Shown piece by piece: positions 9,726-21,500 of a DNA stretch of 64,000 bases. The position numbers were made by a program, and so were the translations under genes. This DNA is from Lasiosphaeria ovina. Lineage: Eukaryota > Ascomycota > Sordariomycetes > Sordariales > Lasiosphaeriaceae. The first letter of the stretch is position 1, and each line of letters opens with the position of its first letter. A model generated the notes under the pieces. It was given only the letters and a program-made list of their open reading frames with translations. It was not told where the DNA came from and did no database searches. The stretch spans positions 2,495,001 through 2,559,000 of the forward strand of contig JAULSN010000005.1 in assembly GCA_033439765.1 (NCBI GenBank), written 5' to 3'.

Positions 9726-11147
9726 GAGCTTGCCGAGGAGTGCCGCAGATCGCTGGCCTTTCCGCAAATGCAGAATCCATCATACGAGATTGGCAGCGCT
9801 GTCGCCGGGACATGCGAGTGGCTGCGTCGACATGAGAAGTATACGACCTGGGCCGCTTGCGACCGAGGCCTGCTCTGGATCAAAGGAAAGCCGGGCTCTG
9901 GGAAGTCGACGCTGCTGAAATACGCTCTCGATAGTTACGGAGGCAGAAACAGCGACCTTGTTCTCGCGTTCTTCTTCCATGGTCGTGGCGATGAACTTCA
10001 AAGGACCCTTTTTGGCCTCTTCCGGTCCCTCCTTCATCAGATCCTTAGACGGGCTCCTCACGCGCTGTCGGACCTCGTCAATACCTTTGAAAAAAGGTGC
10101 AAGGACTTTGGCAAGCCGGGTGAAAAGTGGCAGTGGCATGAGGAGGAACTGCGACGCGTCTTCGAGTCATCCCTTTTGAACGTCCTAGAGACTTACCCGG
10201 TCTGGTTGTTTGTCGACGCCTTGGACGAATGTGGGGAAGACAATGCGGTCAAGCTCGTCGACATGTTCAAGTCCTTGCTGAAGAGTATCCCATCCCAGTC
10301 CATTGGCATAAGACAATTTCGCATCTGCTTCTCTTGTCGTCACTACCCAGTCCTGGACCTTGAGCGTGAGGGAGCCGGATCAGCCAAGATCGAAGCAGCA
10401 GTCTACTCTATCCCCCGAGACCTCGATGAACTATACCGACAACTCATTCGCAGCATGGAACCGGCCTCCCTAAAACTCATTCAATGGATCTGCTTCGCCA
10501 CGCGGCCCTTGTCAACGGACGAGTTGCGGTGGGCTATGGTTATTGAGGCCGATTGCCCACACCGGTCATTACAGGCGTGCCAGAGCGAAGAAGAGTATGT
10601 CTCTGACAATGTCCGGATGAAGAGGCAAGTGCAGACGCTCAGTCGGGGTCTCGCTGAGGTCACTCATGCGCAGGATGTCCAGTTCATACATCAATCCGTC
10701 AAGGACTTCTTCGTCGAGAAAGGCCTGTCGGCTTTGGATGGCAGCGTAACATCGACCGAGGTCGCAATCAGAGCACACTTCCGGTTCTCCAGGATTTGCA
10801 TACGCTACTTGGCGATGGAGGAGATCGGTCGGTCAACAAGCTACAACGATAGCGACTTTCCCTTCTTGCGTTACGCTGTAACCTCGTGGGTGGCTTGTGC
10901 AGGTTGCCGTTCACTGACGGCTAGCCCTTGCGAAGCTTTGGAGAGCTCTCAGAGGGAGTCCGGACGTCGCGGGGAGCCTTCTTCTCTGTGGCAGGCCGAG
11001 CGGACTCCTCCACTTGTTTCTCTCTGTCCCCATTATTGGTTGTCAGCTGCCCACGAGTTCTGGTGGGAAGCCGACAGGAGCCCGGCCGCCAGGGCGGGAA
11101 GTTCGACGATCCGTGAACTCTGCCTGTCGACTTGGTCTTCTTGTTAA
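9726..11147 (+). pseudogene. NACHT-domain NLR relic (HET-E class), no effector or repeat domain
   Basis: Fungal NLRs sense non-self in heterokaryon incompatibility. Here the linker (about 9735-9840) and NACHT core are clear: Walker A GKPGSGKST at 9885-9911, a Walker-B-like LFVDALDEC near 10210, then SIPRDLDELYRQLI, FATRPLSTDELRWA and FIHQSVKDFF. There is no ATG before 9768, and the homologous part begins right after an acceptor-like pyrimidine tract plus CAG, so the N-terminal effector exon is missing. After CRHYPVLDLE the frame jumps directly to REGAGSAKIEAAV. In relatives about 50-60 residues lie between, so an in-frame deletion is inferred near 10356-10375. Family-like sequence stops at TSWVAC (about 10900) and the remaining 80 codons look non-homologous, without ankyrin or WD repeats. 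It is probably inactive. Confidence 0.75.
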
Positions 11148-11470
11148 GGCGGTGGGTGGTGCTCTTGCGAGAGGTCGTCCGCGCAGGCTCTCTTTCGATT
11201 TTGCGCGCTTGCCGAGCAGCCACTTAGGAAGGCTGGAGAGAAGTCCATGTTGGCAAGCAGGACGCGCTCGGGGCCAGGGACTGAGCTGGCTTGCAGGGCC
11301 TCAGTTGGTGTGTGTGGCATTGAAACGATGGGGCGGCACGCGAAGCGCTGGGCCACAAGGGGGCTACTTAACGTAAACACAGGCCATAACCTCGGGATCC
11401 AATCTGGACATGCCAAGAAGCGGAAGAATAAAACATTGGATCAGGGGTCAACACCGAGCCGAGGGAAACC
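11148..11470. other. Spacer between NACHT relic and chromodomain pseudogene
   Basis: I find only short overlapping frames with no recognisable motif. The two degraded genes converge on this segment. Confidence 0.4.
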
Positions 11471-12777
11471 TCAGACAATATCTACATCAACCCGCCCATG
11501 AAGGCGCTCATACTTATCAAGCGCCTCCACCTCCTGCGAGTTCTCGTAGGGCGTCCATGTCTCCTCCCCGCCTTTCCACTTCACAAGCAGCTCCACGCTG
11601 TCGTCGTCCAGCCTCCCATGGCCGCAAATCTCCTCTACCCCCCACTCTGGCCCCTCGTCGGCATCGCCAACCTCTGCCGAGGGTGCCCGAGAGTAATCAC
11701 GCAACTGCCGAGACCCCGTTTGGAGTGGGGTCAGCGGTCTTGAGCTTGGTGTGATACCTCACCTCAATGGCCCCGGCGGTACGCCCCCGGGAAAATGCCT
11801 GGCGATCGCGGGCCAAGATTAACCCTCGCTCCTTCAGCTGACGGATCTTCGTATCGTCCTCTGACGTGTATCTCGCCTTCCGTGAGCTTGAAGTCGACTT
11901 CGAGTCGGCTGGTGGGTCCTCGTCCTTCGGGGACCGACCGTGTGCTCCTTTGTCTCGCTGGGCACTGCTTCTGGGCGGAGGGAACCGGGCCTCGATTCTC
12001 CGTCCTATCGTGGCCTCTTGCATGAGTTGCGCATGGGTCCCAGGTGAACTGCACCACAAAAGTAGGCGGCGAACCGTCCACTGTGACGCGCTTGAGGACC
12101 GCGTTTCCAAGGGGCCATTCCTCGAACGTCGCGACAGCGTCTCTGTCCGTCTCCGGGTCCCTTTCCAGGGTTGAATGTCGCGGCGACGGCGGGCGGGCAG
12201 TGCTGCGCTTCCCCTGGCGCATCGGGCGCAGGGACGACCCTCGAGCCTGTCTCGGTGAAGAGTCGCCGCGATCCGGACGAGTCCGCCGCTGAGAGGTGGT
12301 TCCGCCGGTTGCAACGGTGACAGTGCTCACCCTGCGGCGCTTGCGTCGCGGTGGCCGGACAGCATCATTCTCGCTGTGTTCGGTGTCGCTGCACACGCTG
12401 GGACAGTAGTCCTCCCCATCATCGGTACTGCAACGTCGATGACGGCTGAGGTCGCGCTGACGCTTGACGCCGACTTGGCTGGCGGGGGGCTGCATAGATG
12501 GCTCGGCATTTGCCCGAACCTCCTGTGCTTGCGGCGGCGCGACAGAGCCACCTTCACGCTGCTGTCCCTGGTCCTCTGAAACATCGGAAGGACACTGGCT
12601 TCGACGAGGCTTTGGGCGCTGGGTTGTTTGCCTTTGAGCCCGGCTTGCGCGATGTAGGCGGGTCTGCGGCTCGGGTGTTGTTCGGCGGGTGATGGGAGAT
12701 GAAGTGCGTATCCCGCGTCGTTTGCGCGGTGGCTGGGCAACATTATTATCTTGGCTGTGCCTTGCGACGCGTAACAC
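11471..12777 (-). pseudogene. Chromodomain / Myb-like protein gene, frameshifted
   Basis: Three minus-strand frames together make one recognisable protein. The N-terminal 230 codons (12777 to about 12050) are basic and low complexity, with RKRR-type clusters, and end in an EEWPLGNAVLKRV segment. The second frame (about 12040-11700) carries a Myb/SANT-like stretch, RYTSEDDTKIRQLKERGL ... GRTAGAIEVRYHTKL. The third (11704-11471) carries a chromodomain, WGVEEICGHGRLDDDSVELL then VKWKGGEETWTPYENSQEV. Inside the Myb part the expected WPAIARHFPG lies in another frame between about 11810 and 11780, so two opposite shifts flank it. A further shift precedes the chromodomain. In relatives such proteins occur in many copies and may bind chromatin. 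The disruptions argue that this copy is dead. Confidence 0.7.
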
Positions 12778-13029
12778 CTTATTCTAAAGGAAGGAAGTAC
12801 GGTGAGCATACCCAGCTGCTCCGAAGCCACGCTTATAGGAGTTTAAGATGAAGCTATTATCGAGGTGTTTGGTCTTGAGATTTGGGAGGCGATCTGGAAA
12901 AGCCTTATACGCAATAGAGAGCTGGAGGAAGGGAAACATTTGACGGAATATATCTCTATAATCGTTATACAAAATGGAGCGATTATTAACTTATCTCTAG
13001 GCTTAGAAAGATACCTTTAGTTACAGAAT
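12778..13029. other. AT-leaning intergenic
   Basis: The stretch is TA-rich with no convincing coding frame and joins the chromodomain pseudogene to the possible pogo-type relic. Confidence 0.35.
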
Positions 13030-13180
13030 ATATCGCTGCGAGGAGAGCAATGCCTCGACCGTGCTTCAGCTGCGCGCATCTACGGCGCGTTGTGCGATAA
13101 GGGGTTGAAGTTTTGGGCGAAATGCCAAAAAAGCCTGTAATGAGGCCGCTAACCATAAACCTGTCGTACACCAGCTAAGA
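13030..13180 (+). pseudogene. Possible pogo/Fot-type transposase N-terminal relic
   Basis: Two frames give family-like pieces. RASAARIYG (about 13055-13085) resembles the helix-turn-helix start A-A-R-I-Y-G-V of pogo transposases, and GRNAKKACNEAANHKPV follows in another frame (about 13115-13165). Stops and frame changes separate them. The assignment rests on short motifs and is tentative. Confidence 0.3.
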
Positions 13181-14586
13181 GGCAGTGCGTATAAAGTAGC
13201 AACCATCTACCTACCCAACAGTTTAACGTGCAAAAACCTATTCACGGCTTGCTTGCACACCCCATTTTTGCAGGCAGTCGGGTGGGTAGGTAGACAAGGT
13301 GGGTAGAGAAGGAGTCTTAGATGCTACGCAAGAACCACATCAACAGCGGCAAGCCACTGGCATTGACCTAATACTCTAGCGCTGGCCAAGTCGCCGCGAG
13401 TGATTTGTATTCAACTGCCTCTAATTGCTCGCGCGACGATTAGACGACGCTTGAATTTCGCTCGAAGTGAGAACATAGCGGTGCGCCACAAAGGAAAGGC
13501 ACGCACGCTGAGGCCCGTATTCCGACCGAGCCGGGTGGGAGGCAGCTTGTTCGAAAACGGAAGTCACCGTTTTATAACGGTCAATTTTACACAGGTCCGT
13601 GGGTCACTAACAGAGGGAAAGAGGGACCCGTTTTTGGGTCCCAAGTACCCCCTGTTTTTGACCCCCTCTACCTCGTAGGGCAGGCTTCTAGGGATTGGAT
13701 TGCACTCCGTCGGGTGCCTCAGGCTCCCTCCCGTCGGTGGCAACGGCGGCGGTTCTGGCGCGGGAGGCGCTCAGGTGCCCCCCGAGCCGCGAGCGGCGCG
13801 CGAATTACAGTTACGTATCCGCATATCCGTAGCGTACTGGACTACTGAACCCCGCTCGCTGGATTCCCAGGGCTCTCGCACGCCAGCAGGACAAACGCGG
13901 GGATGCATTGCTATGGACGTATTCCGAAGGATGGCCTCGCCGCCTCGGTGGCCGTGGTACTTACTCACAATCATCCTCTTGTTTAGTATCATTGGCGTTT
14001 GAAAACTGCCTCCTCATTGAAAATGAGAAAATAATAAAGGCTAAAAGGTGTAACTAGCATACGGAAGAAAAGAAGCTATATCTATAAAGAAAGTGAATAA
14101 ACCAACATCAAACCCCTTTCCTCCAATTCGTCCGTCCATAAATGGTACATCTATCAGCGCATCGTGAATAGTATAAAAGTTACACGGGGATCCGTTCAAG
14201 TCGTCGAATCCCGCAAATAATTTTGCCTGGTCATTAGTTTTGTCCTGCTGTCTGGACTGTCCTGCTTACCGAGGATGCAACCGAAAAGAGAGAAAGAAAA
14301 AAAATGAGAGAGTGCAATCGAAATGCAAAGTTCGCCCAGAAGAACCACATGGGACGTGTGGGTGCGTTTTGAAGATGCTCGTGTCGCCAAAATAACTCCA
14401 GAGGAAGCGGAAAATAAATGCCTCCAGCTCCTTTTGCGCCGATCCCAAACCCAAGGGGCCATTTGTCCGTCGCACAAAATGCCCGCCCGCCCTTCGCCCG
14501 CCGCCCCCGCAACCTGCCCTCGCCGTAAAATAGATATAAAAAAAACAGGCCAGGTTCCGCCGCCGCAAGAGCCTCGACTTTGCCGT
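13181..14586. other. Intergenic, no supported gene
   Basis: 13250-13700 has short inverted pieces (ACGGAAGTCACCGT region) and a T-rich/C-rich patch. The 13700-14002 frame starts at TTG and has no family features. 14000-14586 is probably the 3' flank of the minus-strand membrane-protein gene. Confidence 0.45.
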
Positions 14587-15832
14587 TCAGATCCATGGCA
14601 TAGGCTGGACACCGCCTCTTGCCTGTCGGTCCGTCCACCCGGTGCTCTGCGAGTCTGGAGAGGCCCTGTCCCTGAGCGATGCTTCCGACGGCGGTTGCGC
14701 TTCCAACTCGGCGGGCCGGCCTGAGAAGACGCTACCCCGGGGGAACCCTTGCTTCGACATGTGGTGTCCGTCGAGGCGCGGCGACACCTCTTCGGAGAGC
14801 TCATACGGCGGAGGAATTGCCCGGTATGACGAGGGCGCTTTCGCCTTGGGAGGCACCGGTGGCGGGATCATCATCTGTCGTTGTTGTTGTTGTTGTTGCT
14901 GTTGTTGTTTCCTCCTCCGCCACCGCAGGTAAAAGAATGTGCCGATTGAGATGACAGCCACGAGTACGGCGACCGCGGAGCCCACGCCAATGCCAATCGC
15001 CGCGGCCGTGCTCACACCTCCGGAACTTGACGCCGCGGCCGTGCTGCTTGGGGAGTTGAACAATTGTGTCGGAAGCGTAAACGCGGGGCCTGACGTCTGC
15101 GCTGGTGTTGATGCTGGTGTGGGAGGAGATGTCGTCTTGATCGCATCAATCGTTAGTACAATTCCAGAGGGGGGGACATGCAGACAGGGCTGCATGAACG
15201 ATTTTCATCCCTCTCATCTACTCACAGAATTCGCGCCGTCTGTTGTTGATGTTGGGCCCGCCGTCGGGTCGCCTGATTTGAATCGCACTTGGATGCCGGA
15301 CGCAGTGATGCCTCCCGAGGTCTCGGTCCGGACGGTATAACCGCTGGTTTTCCCGTCGGCGCCGACCACCGTCACGCCAATGACGGCAACCGCCGATTTG
15401 ATTGACGACGTGCATCCTAATATTTGCTTGTCTGAACTGGTAGGACAGGTGTAGCTTGGCTTGTTACTGGCATTGCCGCTGTGATGGAAAATGAATTTTA
15501 GCCGGCTGATATCTCCCCCAAGACTAGCGCAATCAAATTGAAATCCCCACGTACGTCGGACAGCAAATGACGGCCGTCTCCGTCTCCGTCTTCACCTGAT
15601 TCAGGCTCGAGCACGCTGCCGTGTATCCATACGGACAGAAACCGGGCGAGTAGTAATTCGTCGGCGACGCGTTGTACCCGCTCGGAAAGCAGCTGCTGCT
15701 GGCCGGGAAGAGCGGCCCTTGGGTGAAGTTGTAGCTCTTGTCATCGGCAAAGACCTGATAGATCTGCGGTGCAGCCGTGGTGCAACTTGCCGGTTGCCTG
15801 AATGTTGTCGTCAAGGGGCCGATGACCGTCAT
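14587..15832 (-). CDS. Single-pass plasma-membrane protein, Cys-rich ectodomain and poly-Gln cytosolic tail
   Basis: This belongs to a common fungal class with a Cys/Thr-rich ectodomain, one membrane helix and a basic low-complexity tail, and may act as a surface sensor. The ectodomain has the family-like GPLTTTF ... PASC opening and a T-A-V-I-C-C-P motif. The membrane helix is in the segment AAAIGIGVGSAVAVLVAVIS, followed by RWRRRK and nine Gln, then a Pro-rich tail. Intron 15225-15136 is convincing (GTGAGT, TACTAAC branch, AAG acceptor, phase 0). A second intron, 15554-15506 (49 nt, GTACGT...CAG), restores frame and gives 368 aa, but a one-base frameshift is an alternative reading. The start is uncertain: ATG 15832 gives no signal peptide, while the preceding codons ILTVWQPQPN look coding, so an upstream first exon may exist. 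Confidence 0.65.
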
Positions 15833-18567
15833 GGTTGTGCCACCCTGCGCATTGGGCTGGGGTTGCCAAACCGTCAAGATCGCATAGGAACGAGCGTTGC
15901 GGAAAGGTCGTCACGATGAAATAAAGAAAAAGGACTGGGAGCAATCCAACAACGAACAATACGCCGGTGGGAGGGGGGGGGGGTCGGTGGAAGACTAGGC
16001 CTGGCCGCGTGGTGGTATTACACTATTACCAACCCTTCGGTGCAGCAGCACTGGACTTGGCTGGAAGCACACCACACACAACTTCACTTTCATCAGCAGA
16101 GAAGGGAGCTGATGGGGGCCGGAGCGGCGAGGGCGGCGGCGTCTCGAAACTTCTGCTTGCCCAGCGCTGGCCCGCCGCGACGCTGTCTGTCCGCCCGCTC
16201 ACACTCACACGCCCATATCATATCAACAGACCCTGCTGCCGATTATGTCACGGTTTCCCCCCCGCTCGATTTGGGAGCCGTTGGGCGAGTTGATGGGTAT
16301 CGCGTGGTCAGACAGTTCCCCATTGAGATAGGAGGCGGCAATAACTCCAATAAAAAAGTCCCCGAAAGCCCACTAGGTACCAAAGAATCCGCGGGTTTAG
16401 CGCTTATTATCACTCGCCGGCGAGAAACTGTCCTGGCAAAATCTCTGGGGAAATTATTTATTGCTTCCTCATGCCCACCCGTGCATGCCTACAGAGTGTT
16501 GAAAAAGTCGCATTCTGGAAGGCCGTTGCGCACGACAGCAGCAGTGGTGGCTGGCTCGCTCTCGGATGGGCTGGACTGGCCACACACAGCAAGAGGTCCG
16601 CACCCATCATCGACTGGCCTGAATGGAATTGGCCGCGTACCTGCTTTGCGGATTTATTTTTTGCACGAGCTGACCAGCAGGCTGCAGTGGAAAGACGGGA
16701 TAGACGGCGAAATGGTCGACAGCTTGCGGGGGTGCAAGTTCGCCAGAATCCTTTGCCGCCGACCTGCCTCCGGAGCTGAAGGGTCGGAGTGCGTGCTCGG
16801 AGTGCATGCTCTTGGGTTGCCCTCATTGTTGGGGCAGGGTTGTATCTGAGCACGCATGCAGCCACCCTCTCCACAAGCGCACCTCTACACGTATAGCACC
16901 TGGCTCTGGCCCCCGGCTTTTAGTCGGGGAGGTTGGCGATGGTGGCTCGATCTTGTGTCATAAAAGGACCCTTGGCCCAGCAAGAAGCAGGTATCGTGAC
17001 TCGGTGCATGTATAGCTCTGTTCCTGGATGGGGCAGAGCGGGCAGTGCTGCTGCGTCCTGCATCCCGCCAAGTTGCCGAGTTGCTATTCTTTGTCACTGC
17101 GGCTGGTCTCGCTGTCAACAGCTCGTTTATTTTGCTTTTTGTCCCTCTCTCTTTCTTCCCGCTGTCGTCCTTTTCTCTCGGCCTTTCCATTCAGCTTTGG
17201 CGACTGGTGACGGATTCGGAAACCCGTCTTATTCATCAGCGAACCGCATGCCGGAGAAAACGATAGTATACGCACACGGACGCCGACGGCGAATCATGTC
17301 GGAGCAGACCAGTCAGCGAATATATCTCGATTTGTATTTAACGCCTACTTATTTCGTAGGTGTCCGACGAGACTGCCTGGAATGAATACTGAACGGGCTG
17401 GATGGATCCAGATCGCAGTTTGCTAGGACCTGACAATTCGGCGTCCGTCCGTCTGTCCCTCCTGGCCGAGGATAATCCAGGCTTCGGTCAAGTATCGCCC
17501 TCGTCACCGACCAGTCTCCCCCGTCACAGGCGAGCAGGACAGACGGCCCAGCGGTGTGTGTGTGACTTGTGTGTTTGCACCGCAATTCGGCGATGGCTGG
17601 TTCTTATCGTGGGTGGTGCAGGTGCCAGCCTTTTCTGTCCAAGGATGGTTAGACCGGAGGAAGCTGGGCAGTGATCTGCTGCAAGTTCGCTGCAAGTGCT
17701 CAATAATGTCTTAGCTGATTGGCTGTGCTGACCTCTTCCGCCCACCGGCGACCAGTTTGCGGGGCCTGCGCAGAATTGTTCCCCATTCTTCGAAAGCAAG
17801 ACCAGCAAGTGCTACTGCTAGCACGTGCGAGCTCCTCATAAACAGGCTGTTGTGTAAGTGTGTGCTAAGGCTGCTGGTTGTGCGACTGCCAAACTTGTTA
17901 GTCAGATGGTCATGGCCGGGTGATAGTCGTGCCTGCCCGAGCGTTATCGCTCGCGCAATCGCGGCTGCCCCTCCTTCTTGTGGGATCTTGGAAGCCCTCC
18001 CTGGCTGTGACGTTTTCTGGTTCCGATACCCCTCCCTCATCAGGGGTCAACTGCGGTACCCCTCAACACTCTTGTGTGCTTCTGGACACTGCATCCGGGC
18101 TTGAGTGACAAGGAGTGACTCCCGGCATGACGGTCAGCCCAGCCTTCCTTCCCATTATGAATGACGATCTATGTCGTTGTCGATGATAATTGGCGGGGCT
18201 TCAGGCTAAGGCAAGTGCCTGCCTTCCTTGTCTGCAGCTTCCGCGGTGGGTATGAGAGACAAAAGAAAGAACCCAGGGCAAGGTAAGGCAGAGCTGCAGA
18301 GCTGCAGAGCTGTAAAGCTCACCTTCCCCCACCAGAGCTCCAAGCTGCTGGCTGCCCGTTTGCCATCCGCCTCGCTTCTCTCTCCACCAAATCTTCGAGT
18401 TCGAAGGTCGTGAGGCTTCCGTCCTTCCATGCCATCCCATGGTTTCCGTGCTTTTGTAAGGTAGTTTTATAGGTGCCCACGGAGTACCTTCTACGTGCCT
18501 CCCTCTCAAGTTTCCGGCCGGCCTCGCCTCTGTTCTTCCAGGACCGAACACCCCGTCGTTAGGAGCT
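15833..18567. other. Divergent intergenic region, no supported gene
   Basis: This lies between two divergently transcribed surface-protein genes and presumably holds both promoters. Several frames of 60-270 codons exist on both strands, but none shows a family motif or a coherent splice structure. A (GAGCTGCA)-type short direct repeat occurs near 18290-18315. Confidence 0.5.
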
Positions 18568-20412
18568 ATGGCTATCCTCTCCGTGGCCATGGCCGCCGCC
18601 TTGGTGATTGGTATTGGCTCGGCGAGTGCTCAGTCAACAAGCGAGCACATCTGGGCCTCCAGCGCCTGGGTTCTCTATGGCGAGCTCACTCCCGGCTTCG
18701 GGAACATGAATCCGGCCGCCTTGACCCCTCTGGGGGCTCAGCAGATGTATTCGCAGGCCACCATGTTTCGCGCTCGTTACCTGGGCCACTCCTCGGACGA
18801 ACAGGAGAATGTGACCAGCATTGCGCCCATTGTGGGCATCCAGACCAACGTCATTGACAACGACCAGCTCAGCATCCTTTCCACCACAGACCGCTTTGCA
18901 ACTGCCGGTGCCCTGGCTTTCATGCAAGGACTCTACCCACCTTTGAACCAGGCTTGGATCAACAAGACTGGCGGCAGTGAGGCCTTCCTGTTGTCCAATG
19001 GCTCGAGTATCGATTATCCTCTCGGGGGTTACCAGTATCCAGACATCCAGTCGTCGTCAATGTTTGACCAGGACTCTATATGGTAGGTGGATTCTGGCAC
19101 GTGCCACTTGAGACGCCTCTTTCGCTCACAGGTTTTACCTTGACATAGGCTTCAGGGCCAGGCGGTCTGCTCGAATTACATCAAGTCGTTGCTAGACTTC
19201 GACAGCGACAGCGATGTTGTCTCAGCCCAGGCCAACTCTTCAAAATTCTACAAAGGCGTAGCCACGCGCATTTTCTCCGACTTCGACAGTTCGGCCGTCA
19301 ACTTTGACAATGCATATGAGTTGTACGAATACGCCGCTTACCACGCCACCCACGACAATGACAGCCAGATTGACTCGAATGATCTTGTAAACCTCCGCCT
19401 CATGGCGGCGGAGGAGCAGAGGTTCAGGAACGCGAATCTCTCAGCTTCTGGGAACACCGAGGGCGATATGATCCGAGCCGTTGCTGGGCGGACCATGGCC
19501 ACCAAAGTCATGTCGCTTTTCGAGGACAACATCAATTCTGCCGGCAATTCGAAGAAGTTCAACGTGGCTTTCAGTCCTCTAGAGCCCTTCATCGCCTTTG
19601 CCGCCCTGTCAAAACTAACAGAGGGGGCCTCTGGCGACACCTTCCTCCAGTTGCCTTACCCGGGAGCAACGATGGTGTTTGAGCTGTTCTCGATAGGCGG
19701 CGACGAGTCGATTTATCCTCCTACCGACAAGCTTTGGGTGCGCTTCTTTTATCGCAATAGCACCGGCCCTGAGGCCGAACTCACGGCGTACTCTCTCTTT
19801 GCCAATGGCGTCAATAACTATCTCATGACCTACCCGGACTTCAAGGCAGCTATGGACCAGATTGGCCTCGCCAGCGCTTCTGACTGGTGCGGCTTGTGTG
19901 GTTCCGCCCTTTTCTGCACCAGTTTGCTGTCCAATACAGGCACGTCGTCACCGATCCCGACACCTCGGCCTACCAGCGGTACCACAACCACAGTCATGAG
20001 CCCGGCGGTTGCCGGCGTCATTGGCGCAGCTGTTACAATTGCCGTCGTGGGGATCGCAGCCCTTGCAGCCACTTTGCTTGGGGGCGTGAGGTTCCATCGC
20101 TCTGATTCAAAGCAACGCAACTCTACGATAGGCGGCTTCAAGGGCGCCGAGAAGATGGCTAGTGACACCGATATAGCGTACGTCCAGGGCGGCGCGCGTC
20201 ATGAACGGACTGGGAGCTGGGAGCTGCGCAATGGCGGGAAGGGCGACAGCGAGCAGGGAGTTGTCTCAGTTACGCCCGTTGCGCCGGTCGAGCCGGCATC
20301 TACCCTCGGTGCGACGGTCCAGGCGAGAGATCTACGGAATCCTGCAAAGAACGTGGACGACGACGCCATCAGCGAAATAGGGCACAGCCCAGTAGATCCA
20401 CGCGAGTTTTGA
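18568..20412 (+). CDS. Histidine acid phosphatase-fold membrane protein, probable pseudoenzyme
   Basis: Two exons, 18568-19082 and 19149-20412, encode 592 aa. The 66-bp intron (GTAGGT...CATAG) splits a Trp codon. A signal peptide (residues 1-21) precedes the ectodomain, and one membrane helix lies in VMSPAVAGVIGAAVTIAVVG, followed by a polar cytosolic tail. The fold is recognised by WASSAWVLYGELTPG, then LTPLGAQQMYSQATMFRARYL, and by conserved Cys and N-glycosylation sites. Active histidine acid phosphatases need RHGxRxP and a later HD. Here the first reads LYGELTP (residues 36-42), and the region aligned with the second reads AFSPLEPFIAF, with neither His. It is therefore likely a non-catalytic, membrane-anchored relative, perhaps a binding or sensing protein. 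The divergent neighbour at 14587-15832 is also single-pass. Confidence 0.8.
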
Positions 20413-21456
20413 TGTGTCGTTCGTGCTTAGTCTTGAACAAGTTGGTGGGAGGGACACGATGCATAGGGCTGAGTTCGCTATTTTTTTTCTTGCATTCACT
20501 TGATACCCCTTTTTCTTTATCCATAACAGGCATCCATACAATCATTCATACTTGCGTTGTTTTCTTTTCCCTTTCTGTTACTGGTGCTTCTATCATCGTA
20601 CTCGGAAGAGACGCCTCTTGATCGGATTGCGAACTCGGGGGAAGAAGGCCTGCTTTCTAGTCATCTACTCTCCTGTATGGTACATACTCGTATTCGGCTA
20701 TGCGGATTCTCAGATGCTCGGCGAGGCGCAGACCGGGGGTGAGGCGTGTTTTACTTTACTGGCTGAAAGGGGACACAGGAAAGCAAATTGAACACGCTCC
20801 TATTTGATGTTACTGGTGACCATCACGAAATGTGTTTCTATTGAGCAACCATCTCAAGTTTCCGGAGCCTCGAAAGGAGGTAGAATCCCGAGTTACTTCA
20901 ACAATTCCCCAATGGCTAGCGGCGTCTTTTTGAAACCGACGTCAGGGCAGGGAGGGCTTACCTTTGCGCGTATTTCGATGTGGGGGTTTTGGACGTATCC
21001 TGTTCCCTGATAACATTGCTGTGGAGTGTCAATGGTGAGGCGAACAAAACCAGTCCAGTCCATTATTGTCAAACCGGCGGTCCCGCTTTTGTCACATTGA
21101 TCATGATGGAATCATGACAGAGTAGACGATGGCTTCTATTTCTATGCCGAGACGGGAGATCGCCGCGCTTTTGCTTTCCTTTTGCCATTTGGCTAGCGTT
21201 TCGGGAAGGAGTTGGGTTTAGATCAGATAGAGGCATTTATAGGAAGGAGTAGAAGCAAAGATATCCAGATATACTTACAGAATGTATCTGCGGATTTCGG
21301 GTTGAGCTCGGACGTTCTTGCTGCTTCTCGTTGTGTCTCCACGTCGTGTCTTGTCTTGTTACAACATGTCTACATGCACAGTCTGTCTGGACCGTGGTTG
21401 AGGTGGGAGGGAGACTTACCCAGGAGGGTATTTTTAGCTCTCCACCCGCTGTGCTG

Positions 21457-21460
<4 letters not shown>

Positions 21461-21500
<40 letters not shown>
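21461..21500. repeat. (GTCTGC)n hexamer array
   Basis: About 6.7 uninterrupted copies of GTCTGC. They translate to Cys-Val/Leu-Arg runs in small frames that I consider non-coding. Confidence 0.9.

Noticed and set aside
13700..14002. 100-codon frame ending in a hydrophobic segment
   Set aside because: Starts at TTG, has no signal peptide or family features, and lies among short unrelated frames.
16040..16849. 269-codon plus-strand frame
   Set aside because: No ATG-anchored domain, no recognisable motif, and overlaps equally long random frames on both strands.
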